This document shows positions 1 through 9,760 of a DNA stretch of 64,000 nucleotides, piece by piece. The position numbers and the translations under genes are program-made. Within the stretch, counting starts at the first letter, position 1, and every line of letters begins with the position of its first letter. The stretch is from positions 147,070,024-147,134,023 of the forward strand of contig NC_071387.1 in the NCBI RefSeq assembly GCF_022682495.2. Direction: 5' to 3'. The notes under the pieces are model-generated. The model worked only from the letters and a program-made list of their open reading frames with translations. It ran no database searches and had not been told where the DNA came from. The stretch is from Desmodus rotundus (lineage: Eukaryota > Chordata > Mammalia > Chiroptera > Phyllostomidae).

Positions 1-40
1 GGATGATGCACCAATCAACTGAGCCACACCAGCCAGGGCT
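1..40 (-). mobile_element. VES SINE, 5' head only (cut by window edge)
   Basis: Read on the minus strand this is the tRNA-like head of a VES SINE (agccctggctggtgtggctc), including the A-box region. The rest of the element lies outside the window. VES SINEs are L1-mobilised, polymerase III-transcribed elements of bats. Confidence 0.85.
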
Positions 41-169
41 GATCAGTTTACTCTAAGTAGAAGAGATTATCCTTGATAATTTGGGTGAGCGTGGTTCAAT
101 CAGTTGAAAGGCAGAAGTGAGGCTTCCAAGAAGATGAAATTTCACCTTTGGATGGAAGCTTCACCTCCT

Positions 170-325
170 GCCTGAAAGGGCCCAGCCTGCTCTTCCTGAT
201 GGCTTGCCTGACAGACTGTGGACTTGAGTAGCCAGCTTCCAGTGTGAGCAGATTTCTTGTAATAATTTTCCTTGTGTACTTCCTACTGGTGCTATCTCTC
301 TGATGGAATCCTGACTGATGCAGAC
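170..325 (+). mobile_element. MaLR-like LTR, 3' part (old, degenerate)
   Basis: The stretch has the order seen at the 3' end of MaLR-type solo LTRs: a CT-rich part, a phrase like gacagactgtggacttgag, then an end resembling ctctctgatggaatcctgac and tgatgcag. No internal retroviral region follows. It is non-coding; open frames on the opposite strand are incidental. The exact subfamily is uncertain. Confidence 0.45.
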
Positions 326-1375
326 GTGCTGTGACAGAGAACAAGGACACCCTGGAGCCCATGAGGACACAGTAAAACCTGCACTAATCTCTAACCATCT
401 CCAACCCTCCAACTCCGATGATGCTGGTGACCTGTAGGAAAGACTGGCACCCTCTGCCATGGAGCTAACATGCACTTTGTCCAGGAGCTGGAGAAACAGC
501 AGGATCCAGCAGGAGTTGCTGCAGAGTCAGCTGCCATGTCACACTGACGAGATGAGCCAGCAGATCAGGGACAAGGTGCATAAGCAACAACAGCATCTGA
601 CTTTATAGTGACCTTCTAGGTATAAACATGGCTGCTGCTTTACCTTCCAAACCATGTGCAAATTTCTCCTTGACCATCTAGCCCAGAACCATACAGGGAG
701 GGGAATTCTGAGAATCAATATTCCAGTTTAGTAAGCTAGGTTGACACAGAACAGAACCACTACCCCCAGGTATCTGGGGAGCTTCCACACAACACTTTAT
801 TTCATAGCTTATGTGCAAAAAATGTACAGACTATGTCTGGCTGCAGGTCTAAAAGTCAGCGGTTCTCTTCTAAAGAGAGAGAGGATGGACATTGGGGTTG
901 ATGACAAGTCCCTTTTATCAGAGCACTGGTCTTAATGCACTCAGTTCCTACCTTCTAGAGCCTAATTTTTAGGAGTGGCAATTAGACATTGTACAAATCT
1001 GTGTTGACTTTTGAGTTTTCAGCTAAATAGAAATACTTCACCTTCATAGATGGTCCCTTGGAAAACTTCATGGAGTGTTTTTATGTTTAAAGAACTTTTC
1101 ATATATCAAAATATTATCCCCAGGACAGCAGTGAACCCTGATAAGTGGGTGATTCTTTACCCTTGATGTCAGATGGGTCTTGCAGATCAGCAGCAGACTT
1201 CTAAAAGGCCTTTTGAGAGGGTGTTTTAGTTTCCCTGAGAGAAGAAAATGCAGGGTTAGTGACCAGGACCTCTCGGGTACATGGAATGCCTTGGGGGTCT
1301 GCCCTAGTACAATGAAAAGGACACCCACTCAGTTTGTTCTCTCACGTTTCCGTTTTGTTTGTTTAGATTCCACAT
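326..1375. other. Unassigned sequence with one short coding-like relic
   Basis: No recognised gene. On the plus strand, positions 459-608 form a 49-codon frame from an ATG to TAG; its second half is rich in Gln, Leu and Glu (QQELLQSQL, MSQQIRDKV), like a coiled coil. A neighbouring frame upstream reads FVQELEKQQ, so a one-base shift could join them. It may be a fragment of a processed pseudogene, but I could not name a parent. About 610-745 may be another old interspersed repeat. Confidence 0.3.
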
Positions 1376-1495
1376 GTTATTAGATTTATTGTGGTGATCA
1401 CGTCATAAGGTAAATAAATGTCAAATCCCTATGTTGTATACCTGAAACTAATAATATTGTATGTTAAATGTACTTTAAAAATTGTTTAAAAAAGG
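1376..1495 (+). mobile_element. L1 (old, L1M-type) 3' end fragment
   Basis: The sequence ttgtggtgatcac, then tgttgtatacctgaaacta and an A-rich end match the 3' untranslated end of older mammalian L1. It is 5' truncated. Just upstream, 1355-1375 (tttagattccacatg) resembles L1 in the opposite orientation, so a small rearrangement is possible. Confidence 0.65.
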
Positions 1496-1594
1496 AAAGC
1501 CACTTATATTGTAAATTTATGTAGATAAAATAGATTTCCTTTAAATGCTTCTTTATACAAATTCAACCAAGTCAACTGCAGCTCAGGTCTGTGC

Positions 1595-1745
1595 AGATAA
1601 TAACGCTGAGTGGCCTGAGCCCGAGCACAGGCCAGGCACTGGTCTACGTGACTCACACAATCATATTTCATCTCAGAAGGACCCTGGGGGTGTGTGCTGT
1701 TACTCTCATTCACGTTTTACAGATAAGGAACTGACGCACAAATTG
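1595..1745 (-). repeat. MIR SINE (old)
   Basis: Reverse-strand MIR pattern: gccaggcactggtcta, a stretch like acaatcatatttcatctcag, then cgttttacagataaggaactga. MIR is an ancient tRNA-derived SINE driven by L2 and shared by all mammals. Confidence 0.65.
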
Positions 1746-2930
1746 TTTTAATAAGATCATATAGAGAGCCAGGAAGAACTTAGGACATGGCGCTCCAGAG
1801 CTGTTCCCTTGCCTTTTCCTGATAAACCCCTGGACGCTGACTCATCTCAGAAATAGGACGTCCAGAACCTTATCTATATTAGGGCAGGAAAGTAAATACA
1901 GGGGAAAAGCCTTTAATAACAAGGACCTAAAGCAAAAGAGGTTTTTAGATAGACAACTAGAAAGTTAAATTAGTTAGGAGCCCTCTTCTAGGATCATTCT
2001 GATTAAATACAGTTAAATAAATAGCAACCTCTCACTATTAGGATAAGCTGTAAAAGCAAACCCCTGAGGCCAGAGGGTGGAGGACGGAAACAATGGCAGA
2101 GGTGGATGGGCTTAGCTCCCCCACCTTAGACCAGCAGGACTGTCCTCTGTGAGGTTGGCTTCCTTCCACACCTGTCGGCCAAGTTCTGTGAGGGCAGAGG
2201 CTGTTGGTGTTTCTCTGCAGCACCCAGGGGTCCCCCAGGGGATGTGCACAGCACAGGGGCTCAGGCACTGGGTCAGAAAGGAGGACTTGAAAGGAGGGGC
2301 TTGGGAGCTAGGTATCAGTTTAGGGCCTTCTCGACTGGTGCAGTAGGTTTCATTTCATGCTGAATGTGAGACTTGGAGCCCGGGTTGTTTTCTCCTGTGT
2401 CACCAGGACCCCTGGGGCTGGGAAACCCATGCGTGACACCGTAAATAGCCTTTCTGTTGCTGTCCTTTGTGAGGGGTTGGTGGGGGGTTGATACAGAGAC
2501 CACCCAGATATGTGCATTCTGCTGGCAGACAGTCCTGAGACACAGCCTCGCCACGCCAGTTAGGAAGCAGTCAGATGGCAGAGGGTATGATTTTTGCATT
2601 GCTCTTGACATGGCTGCATATCTCCTTGACCAGTAACTGACAGACAAAAACCCAAACAGGTTGAGTGTTACAGAAAATGCGAAATGAGCTTGAAGCCTGG
2701 AAATCCATGGAGGACTGCCCCCTCCCACCCCCAGTCTGGTAACTAAAGGTCTCCAGCTTGACAAACTGCCTGCCTGAAATTCACCTGCCTCAAAATCCTC
2801 TTGGCTCATTCTTTTTTAAACTTAAAAACGGAACGTATGAAACAGAGTGAACAGTAGCAATCAAAATCCAGAAGGCTAGAGACATTTCTGCCATTCTCAG
2901 AATTTATGAACATCCCCTGTTTCTGGAAGG
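1746..2930. other. Unassigned, apparently single-copy DNA
   Basis: No repeat family or exon recognised. A 164-codon minus-strand frame (2315-2809) has no domain, signal peptide or recognisable similarity and ordinary intergenic composition; I treat it as chance. Confidence 0.4.
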
Positions 2931-2939
2931 CTCTCGGAG

Positions 2940-3260
2940 CGGGGAATGCTCAGCTTGGCTGGTGAGTTCCCTGCAGCAGCTGGCAGTAGAGCTATAAATA
3001 GAACGAGGCGGGAAGCTCCCTGCGCGGGAGGGAGGGAAGGAGGGAGCAGGCGGGTGGAGATTCCCGGCTCTCCCTCCGCCTGCCTCTGGCGCGTTCAGCG
3101 TTCAGGGCTGGGGATGCCAGTGCAGGGGGAGGGCGGTGGTGTTAACCCCCACCATACCTCTGGGCTCCATGGGGCTGCGGAGGACGGCGCGATGGAACAC
3201 TCTGGGCATGGAAATGAAGACATGTTTCTAACCTTGTACAGGGAAAACCACCATCAGTGA
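2940..3260 (+). promoter_or_regulatory. Candidate promoter / CpG-richer element with TATA-like box
   Basis: A TATA-like box (tataaata, 2993-3000) is preceded by an E-box (CAGCTG, 2979-2984) and followed by a GC- and CpG-richer stretch (about 3003-3200) with gggaggg tracts, where a start about 30 bases downstream would fall near 3025. The surrounding DNA is AT-richer. No gene could be tied to it. It could be a tissue-specific or alternative promoter, the start of a non-coding RNA, or chance. Confidence 0.35.
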
Positions 3261-3401
3261 TTTCTCTCCTTCCCTCTCTTTACTCTTAAGCTCTGGTTAA
3301 CTCTTGAAATTCGGCCTTGCGCACACACACGGGAATTTGTTCCATGTCTTTTTTCTTTTTTTAAAGGGGCTTAAATCCAACCCTTAAAATTAAAACCATC
3401 C

Positions 3402-3411
3402 CCAAATTTGG
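3402..3411. promoter_or_regulatory. Perfect CArG box (SRF-type site)
   Basis: ccaaatttgg fits CC(A/T)6GG exactly and is palindromic. It lies about 400 bases downstream of the TATA-like box. SRF binding is inferred from the motif only. Confidence 0.35.
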
Positions 3412-3529
3412 TCTTGGGAGTAATGTTGGCTTTCACATTACAGCACAAGGCTCCCGCCCACCCCCGTGCTGCTTTATGCTGCTTGAGGACAATTACTTTC
3501 CTTTGGAGGGTCGATCAAGGGGAAACGAG

Positions 3530-3531
<2 letters not shown>

Positions 3532-3574
<43 letters not shown>

Positions 3575-3576
3575 AA

Positions 3577-3611
<35 letters not shown>
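3532..3611. repeat. Compound microsatellite (GT)n then (GA)n
   Basis: About 21 GT units (3532-3573) are followed by a 7-base spacer and about 15 AG units (3581-3611). The first part can form Z-DNA and the second a purine/pyrimidine triplex. Frames that translate it (VCVCVC, RERERE) are not genes. Confidence 0.95.
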
Positions 3612-3615
<4 letters not shown>

Positions 3616-4920
3616 GGGCGCATGCACACCCCTCGGTAGCCTCTAGTTCTGCAATACCCTGTGCATTCTCGCCCCCGCCAGCCGGGCTTGTCCCTGGCCA
3701 AGGACTGGAGAAGGAGGGAGTCTCCAGTCCTGGCAGAACATCCTATCACCAGGTTCAGTATTTTGCACCTTCGGTGCTGAAGCAGGGACCGGCAAGTAGG
3801 AGTAGGACTCTTCACAGGTGGACCCCGACCAGCCAGCCACCCGTGGGCAGCCCCGTGGTATCCCCTATCCAGACCCCTCCCAGGGACTCCTGAAGCCCCG
3901 GAGGGGGGGGCACGGAGGGCCACGCATTCTCTGGGGCTTAGAGCTGTCACGGAATTTGACACCGGGAGAGGCAGCTGGTCTTTGGCCAGGACTCTTGATC
4001 CTTCTCAAATGGAAACAGTTTCTCCCAGTGAATCTGCTGGAATTCTCAGCTCACTTCGCCTTTGCCTCCTGGTGCATTTGGCCAAGGCCGCATTTCCCAC
4101 TTTGGGACAAGGAAGGCTCCAAATGGAGCGGGCTCCAGGTCGAAAAACAAGGTAAGCTTGCCCTGCTAAGGTGACATTGACTGGGGCCATGGATTTAATG
4201 GGACCGTCCTCTCCTAGGCAAATGGTGAAGTGAAGTTTGCCTGGGGCTTCCCCTTCCCCCATCTGCCTCCTTGGGCCTCTTACTCCCTTCTTCACCCCTC
4301 TTTCTGGATTATTTTTCCCCTGCCCCTATTCAAACCTTAAAAAGAAAAATTCTTCTGGTTGGGCAGTTGATGGAGGGACTCCCTTACGTTCTTATTTTCA
4401 GTGTTTCAATGTTCCACACCAGGGGCCAGTGCCACCGTGTGACCTGAAATTCCCATCTTCCCCCTTCCCCACCCTCCATCCTTGCTCCCTGTCTCAGTTC
4501 TCGGTTCCTCATCCAGCCTGCTGGTGTTTCTTTGCCTTTCGCTGTTCTAACTTCTCTTTCCTGTCTGAAAATAGAAATCGGAACAAAGGGAGGTGGGCAA
4601 ATGTCGTGACTTCGTCTGTGATGTTAATGCAAGGCTAGTGTTGTAAAATGCCTGGATTGGTGGTTTATGAATCATTTGTTCATCAAGTGTTGTTTGCACC
4701 TGCCCTATGCTGTTATTTAACTTTTTCTCTTGTGGGATGACCAGACCATTTTCTTGAAAATAAACTACCCTCCAGACTTTTCCCCAAGTACCCTTCTACT
4801 TTTCTCTAGGCTGTGGGCATGTGAGGAGGGGGTGTAGAGCCTGTGGGAGAGGGGGATGCTCATTGCGTCCAGGCTGGTTTACTGCTTGTGCTCCCAAGCC
4901 ATGGAGTAAATAACAAAAAT
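3612..4920. other. Non-repetitive, moderately GC-rich stretch with a strong splice-donor-like site
   Basis: No repeat recognised. A plus-strand frame (3818-4174) runs through aaacaag|gtaagctt, where the GT at 4151-4152 sits in a near-consensus splice donor. Together with the upstream TATA-like box this could be a non-coding or alternative first exon, but no acceptor or conserved protein was found. Confidence 0.3.
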
Positions 4921-4924
4921 CACA

Positions 4925-5160
4925 CGTTAATAATAATAACTGACATCTATTGAGCACTTTTTGGTATTGTTCTAAGAACTTCACAAGTATTAACTTATTT
5001 AAAACTGATAACAACCCCATGAAATAAGGAATATTATTATCACTTGTTTTACACACGGGGCAATTCAGGAACAGATGACTTAAGTAATTCACTCGTGATA
5101 ACACAGCTAGTAAGTGGGGGAGCTGAGACTGAAACCCAGATTCCGGAACATAACTCTCAG
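4925..5160 (-). repeat. MIR SINE, nearly full length
   Basis: Clear reverse-strand MIR: tctattgagcacttttt, ttctaagaacttcacaa, gtattaacttattt, tattattatcacttgtttta, acacagctagtaagtggggg, ending in gaaacccagattccgg. Confidence 0.85.
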
Positions 5161-5194
5161 TCTGTTACGGATCCCTGTCATCATACACTCATCC

Positions 5195-5345
5195 CTCCAC
5201 CCTGCGCTCGGCATGGTTCTAGGCACTGGTGATGGAGGAGTGAATAAGGCAACCAAGATGCTTGAACTTGTGTTTTAGTTGGAGGTAACTAACAGCTAAC
5301 ATATCAGCAAACAAACTAGGCAAAACAGAGTAACGCACCAAGGAG
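5195..5345 (-). repeat. Ancient L2-like interspersed repeat fragment
   Basis: The phrase ggttctaggcactggtgatg followed by gagtgaataaggcaacc matches a widespread old mammalian repeat (ctaggcactggggata...gtgaacaaaac). I regard it as LINE2-related; strand and subfamily are uncertain. Confidence 0.5.
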
Positions 5346-5524
5346 TGGCGGCCTTCACATGGGGAGGGGTCAGAGCAGTTCTCTGTGTGTTGGGGACATT
5401 CGCGTGGAGACCGTGAAGCACTGAGGAGAGGAAGTGCAAACAGCTAGTGAACAGGCTGAGCAGTAGTAATTATCTTTAGTGATTACGGAAATACAGATCA
5501 GACCGCACTTAGATCTGCTGAATT

Positions 5525-6090
5525 TAAAAAGTTTGACCATTTCGAGTGGTTGCAGAGGATGCGGATCCACAGGACCGCCCACCGGCGCTGGGGGAGCATG
5601 ACCTGGTATGGTGACTTTGGAAAACAGTTTGGCATCGTATCCTAATTTGAACATTTGCACACCTGTGATCCAATAGTTCAACTTCATTCTAGATTGATGC
5701 CAATAGAAATTCTTGCACATGTCCAGCAGGCGACATGCACATAAATATTCATAACTGGTTCCCAATAATGAAAACCTGGAAAGGACTCCAATGACCATTC
5801 GCACTGAACTCAATGCCATATGGTCACACTGAGAAATACTATACAGCGGTCAAAATGAAAAAAACTAAGTGACACATAATATAATTGGATTTTAGCCATA
5901 TAATATTAAGTTAAAATTGTCTGTAAGATTACATGGCATGATTAGTTTTATAATGTTAAAGACTACTAAAGTAACCGCCCCGCAATTATGTATGATTACT
6001 TGTAGATGTAATACTGTTCTATAAGTAGGAAATCAAGAGAATGAGAACTGAGATTTATACTTGTGGTTACCTCAGATGGGGACAAGCAGG
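5525..6090 (+). mobile_element. Old L1 (L1M-type), ORF2 end and 3' UTR
   Basis: Diagnostic phrases of old L1 in order: actttggaaaacagtttggc, gatccaatagttcaacttca, ttcataactggttcccaata, gaaatactatacagcggtca and tatacttgtggttacctcag. In intact L1 this part encodes the C-terminal end of ORF2p; here it is full of stops and indels. 5' truncated; no target-site duplication seen. Confidence 0.75.
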
Positions 6091-6229
6091 AGGGACCATA
6101 CGGTTAGAGGCAAGTCAGTGGCAAAGTCCCAGCTGTGTTTTGGCTCGTAGGGCCAGGAATGCTTATTACATTAAAAATAACTGCTAAATAATGAAATAGG
6201 ACTAATCCTGTTCTATGTACTGTTGTTCA

Positions 6230-7040
6230 AGCTGGAAAGTAGGAGAGAAGATACCTCAGTCAGAGGCACAGGAGCTTGATGTTTTATATTTTTAAGGGAG
6301 AGAAAGGTGGTCAGAGGAAGGGTGAGCCAGCAGGTCAGAGAGGTAGACCGGGACCAGGTGCTTTAGGGCCTTGTAGATTGAGGTAATAATCAAGAGCTTT
6401 AAGCAGGGAAGCAGAGTGATTGGGTTTATGATTTTAAAAGGCCACTCTGGATGCTATGTGCAGGATAGACTGTGGGAGGGGCACGCACAGGCCCACTGCG
6501 GTAGCAGAGAAAAATGGTGGCAGGAGCGTGACTGTGTTCCTGCAGGTTATTTACTGCACAGGGCGCTGGCGTGGAGGTCAAATGGAGGGTGAAACCCAGC
6601 CCGTGCTCTGCTCGTCAGCAAACATCCTGGGGCCGGGCTGCGAAGGAAGGCCAGGAGGAAGGGTACCTTTCCTCAGACATGCACGAGGGCTCTGTAGGCC
6701 TGCAGTAGCCCCGTGGCGGATCAGGGTGGTGAGAATGGACTTGAGAGGTGGGTGGATTCAGGATGTGTTTTGGAGGTGGAATGGACAGGACTTACTGATG
6801 GATTACACCCAGGAGTCTGTAGATTGACTCTGAGGACTTTGAGGCTGTTACAGAGAAGAGGAAGAACAGGAAGGGAAGAACATCATAATTTAGATCTATT
6901 AATTTTGAAATGCTATTGGCAGACAAGTAAAAATGCCAGGTCGGGAGAAGGTGTGAGTCTGAAGCTTGAGGGGAAATCCGGGGAAAGAGACGTAAATGTG
7001 GGAGCTCAGACTTCATGCAGAGGGTGTAATGCAAGTTCTT
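6230..7040 (+). repeat. Ancient long interspersed repeat (family not named)
   Basis: The text aaaaggccactctggatgct, gtgcaggatagactgtggga, ggtggtgagaatggacttga, tttggaggtggaatggacag and actgatggattacaccc matches a long, old, non-coding mammalian repeat that I recognise by pattern but cannot name with certainty. A second, more worn copy is at 50300-50900. Confidence 0.55.
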
Positions 7041-7059
7041 CCATTTAGTTGTCATGGTC

Positions 7060-7655
7060 AGGTTGGGAATTCCTTTGGGACAAAAAATTTTATTTGTCTC
7101 TTTTATTTCCAGAAGAGTGTAAGTAGAATAGCTTATTAATAAATATTGGTTAAATAGACTTCAGAAGGTTACATAAACAATATAGATATGAAGAAAGAGA
7201 GGGGACAAGGAGGAGGTGTCCCTGTGTCTGGGCCTTGCCAGTGTCTACAGGTGCAGCTGTGCAGTTTCCAATCCCTCCTGAGGCTGAAACAGGTCTAGTG
7301 GTGGTGCCAGCCCATTAGGAGGATGTGACCCGGGGTCTTGTGGCCAGTGTCCCATGTGGGCACCCATTACTGTTCACAGTAGCCAGGAATGGCAAGGACT
7401 AGTGAGTGAACATGCCAAGTGCCCAGGAGAGTCCTGTACAGTCAGAAGGAAGATGAGGGAGCTCTGAGCTAGATCAGGAAGTCAGCAAGGATGCAGCAGG
7501 CCTTGTAGGTGCTGGAGCAGAGTGAAATCAGAGAGAACAGAGGACCAAGAAGCTGAATGAAAGGATCCAAGGCAGTTGATACAATAAAGCCACAAGTTTG
7601 GTTTAAAGGCCAGTGAATTGCAGGAATACGGGAGCTGTCCAGATGATATCCAACC
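7060..7655. other. Unassigned
   Basis: No gene or repeat family recognised. Confidence 0.4.
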
Positions 7656-7730
7656 CCTTATAAAGAAAAGGAGACATTTACTGAAGAAGATACAAGATAA
7701 AAGAAACATTGTACATAGGACAATGAAGCC

Positions 7731-8114
7731 TCAGTCCCCTTCAAAGTAGGCACCTTGGGACCTCACACAGTTCTCCCAATCGCCATCAGCTGCTCTGTTG
7801 TATATTCCTGAATCTCATCAATGCTCTGAAATCTCTTCCCTTTCAAAGGTGATTTTAGTTTTGCGAAAAGCCAAAAGTCACAGAGTGCCAAACCTGGGCT
7901 GTAGGGAGTCTGAGTCTCCTGGGTGATTTGATGTTTCACCAAAAATCTCTGCACGATTCGTGATGCATGAGCAGGTATGTTGTCATGATGAAGCTGCCAA
8001 TCACCCGTTGCCCACAGTTGCAGCCTTCTGAATCATCCAAATAGTTTCCATGGAGGAATGTTCAAGCTTCATGCAAAATTTGACACAGATTCGTTGCTCC
8101 ATTTGCTCAGTCAT
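7731..8114 (-). pseudogene. Mariner transposase remnant, frameshifted and internally deleted
   Basis: The N-terminal part (start near 8102-8114) reads MEQRICVKFCMKLEHSS, METIWMIQKA, the helix-turn-helix DNA-binding start typical of one mariner clade. Near 8005 it jumps to a C-terminal catalytic part with LHHDNIPAHAS (second catalytic Asp), YSPGLALCDFWLF (third catalytic Asp) and SPLKGKRFQSIDEIQ, ending after a frameshift in SQGAYFEGD and a stop at 7731-7733. The first catalytic Asp and about half of the usual 340 or so residues are missing, so it cannot be active. Family function is cut-and-paste transposition into TA sites. Confidence 0.8.
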
Positions 8115-8160
8115 TTTGAGTACGATGGCCACACAGTACACATGCTCACTCAACTGAGCA

Positions 8161-8204
8161 TACCACCCCCGTTGAAATACCACCCCCGTTGAAATACCAC
8201 CCCC
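8161..8204. repeat. 17-bp tandem duplication
   Basis: gttgaaataccaccccc occurs twice in tandem (8171-8187, 8188-8204), after a partial copy at 8161-8170, inside the mariner N-terminal region. Confidence 0.9.
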
Positions 8205-8299
8205 GAGTGCAGTGAAATCCTCATTGTTCATTCCTGTGCATTCCAGTCCATTCTCCCTGACTTCCAGGTTACACTATGTCACACAAACCATTCTTGTTA

Positions 8300-8910
8300 T
8301 ATTAATGATACTTTTCCCCAACAAATCTCCTATTTGATCATCTTCAGGTAATTAGCTTGGGATGGACCACAGCATTCCTATCAAACCCCAGCCCCACAAG
8401 ACCTCAGGCTGTGCTGTCTGTTGTGACATCTCATTTAGGAAATGTTTGCTGAGGCCTTTCTAGTGCCAGGTGTCCCATCTTATCACCGTACTAGGCCTCC
8501 TCTGCAGCACTTGCCTTCACAATATACTCCTTGTGCCAGGCCTGAGGGGCTGGCCCTGCCCTCCTACATTTGGGCCAGACAAGGTTCTTTCTTGTCACTG
8601 CATTTCATCACCCTGCTGACATCTAGCTCCCCAGCTACTCCTCTCTTATTGCAGTTCACATCTCTTTACCTGTCTCTCTCCTTTCCTCAGATGGCTGCCC
8701 CTTTCCTCTGTTCACTGGTATATCTCTGGCACCAGCACAGTGACAACTTATGGTATGTGTACAGGGATTGGGGAAGGAAGAGAGGGAGGAGGAAGAATTC
8801 TTTTTCCACTTGGCACTGAGATGATGAAAATGAGACCATCCTATTCTCACTAATGATAAATGCATGAGGACCTCTCTCTTCTGAGACATCTGGGGACAAT
8901 GTTACTTAAG
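8300..8910. other. Unassigned
   Basis: No gene or known family recognised. A 125-codon plus frame (8442-8819) has no domain and is judged chance. Confidence 0.4.
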
Positions 8911-8914
8911 AATG

Positions 8915-9041
8915 TAGACCTAGAGTTCAGTTCTAGCTCTACCACATACATCTTGGTGAGGTCACTTAACCTCTTTAGGAGACTCAATTTCTTCATCTGT
9001 AAATGTGGATAATAACAAAACCTGCTTATATTGTTGAGTTT
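8915..9041 (+). repeat. MIR SINE, left half (split by VES insertion)
   Basis: Plus-strand MIR text: gagttcagttctagctctac, gaggtcacttaacctcttta, tttcttcatctgtaaatgtg, gataataacaaaacctgctt. It resumes after the VES element at 9287. Confidence 0.85.
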
Positions 9042-9286
9042 GATTTTTTTTTGTCCTCACCCAAGGACATTATTTTCATTGCTCTTAAAGAGAGATTGGA
9101 AGGGATGGAGGGAGGGAGAGAAAGAAACATCGATGTGAGAGAGAAACATTGATTGGTTGCCTCCCGTACACACCTACACCAGGGACTGAACCTGCAGCCT
9201 AGGCATGTGCCCTGACTGGGAATTGAACCTGCAACCTTTCAGTTATGGGATGTCACTCCAACCAACTGAGCCACACCAGCCAAGGC
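9042..9286 (-). mobile_element. VES SINE inserted into a MIR
   Basis: Complete in reverse: T-rich tail, gagggagggagagaaagaaa, gagaaacattgattggttgc, gcatgtgccctgactgggaa, the B-box region, and actgagccacaccagccaag at the head. Flanks ttgttgagttt (9031-9041) and ttgttgtgagttt (9287-9299) look like a target-site duplication with a 2-base indel. Polymerase III transcription and L1 mobilisation are known for the family. Confidence 0.9.
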
Positions 9287-9375
9287 TTGTTGTGAGTTTC
9301 AAATAAGATAATATGAAGCTTCTTAGTATAGTGCCTGACAAATGATAGGGACACAGTAAAGTTTAGTTGTGATTA
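9287..9375 (+). repeat. MIR SINE, right half
   Basis: Continues the MIR at 8915-9041: gtgagtttcaaataagataa, tagtgcctgacaaatgatag, acagtaaagtttagttg. Confidence 0.8.
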
Positions 9376-9619
9376 TTTTCCAAGGCATTTACTTGTCAAT
9401 TCCTCCTTTTGTTGACTGGCTTCAAGGAATGCTTCTGACTCTGAGAATCTAGGCCCCTTACCCTGAGGAGCCAGTGTTCTTGCGCTAGGTAGTAGTCGTT
9501 TTTGACAGATGGGGAACTATTCCTGTGCACATGGGCATTTGCTGTTTCGTTTCTCACATTGTTTCACATAATTCATGGCCAGCTAGGAGTCTGAATAACA
9601 TGAGGATTCAGAATTAATG

Positions 9620-9760
9620 TGTTCAACATTCCATAAACAGTGATTGAATGTCTTACTATGTATAGAGACAGTGTGGTGACTAAGACAGAGTCCCTGCTTT
9701 CAAGGAAATCATAGTCTAGTTAGGGAGACAGATAAATACATAGACAATTACAATGTACAT
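9620..9760 (-). repeat. Ancient L2-like interspersed repeat fragment
   Basis: Phrases gtgtggtgactaagacagag, tccctgctttcaaggaaatc and agtctagttagggagacaga follow the same old pattern as 5195-5345. Strand uncertain. Confidence 0.45.

Larger units (their letters stand above)
7660..8290 (-). mobile_element. Mariner-family DNA transposon, internally deleted
   Basis: The minus strand carries the first and last parts of a mariner transposase (see the pseudogene entry) with most of the middle missing. The element's terminal inverted repeats are not clearly visible, so the edges are approximate. Confidence 0.7.

Noticed and set aside
2315..2809. 164-codon minus-strand open frame
   Set aside because: Low-information composition, no splice context, no family recognised.
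3408..3893. 161-codon plus frame with VCVCVC and RERERE stretches
   Set aside because: Those stretches are the translated GT and GA microsatellites; not a protein.
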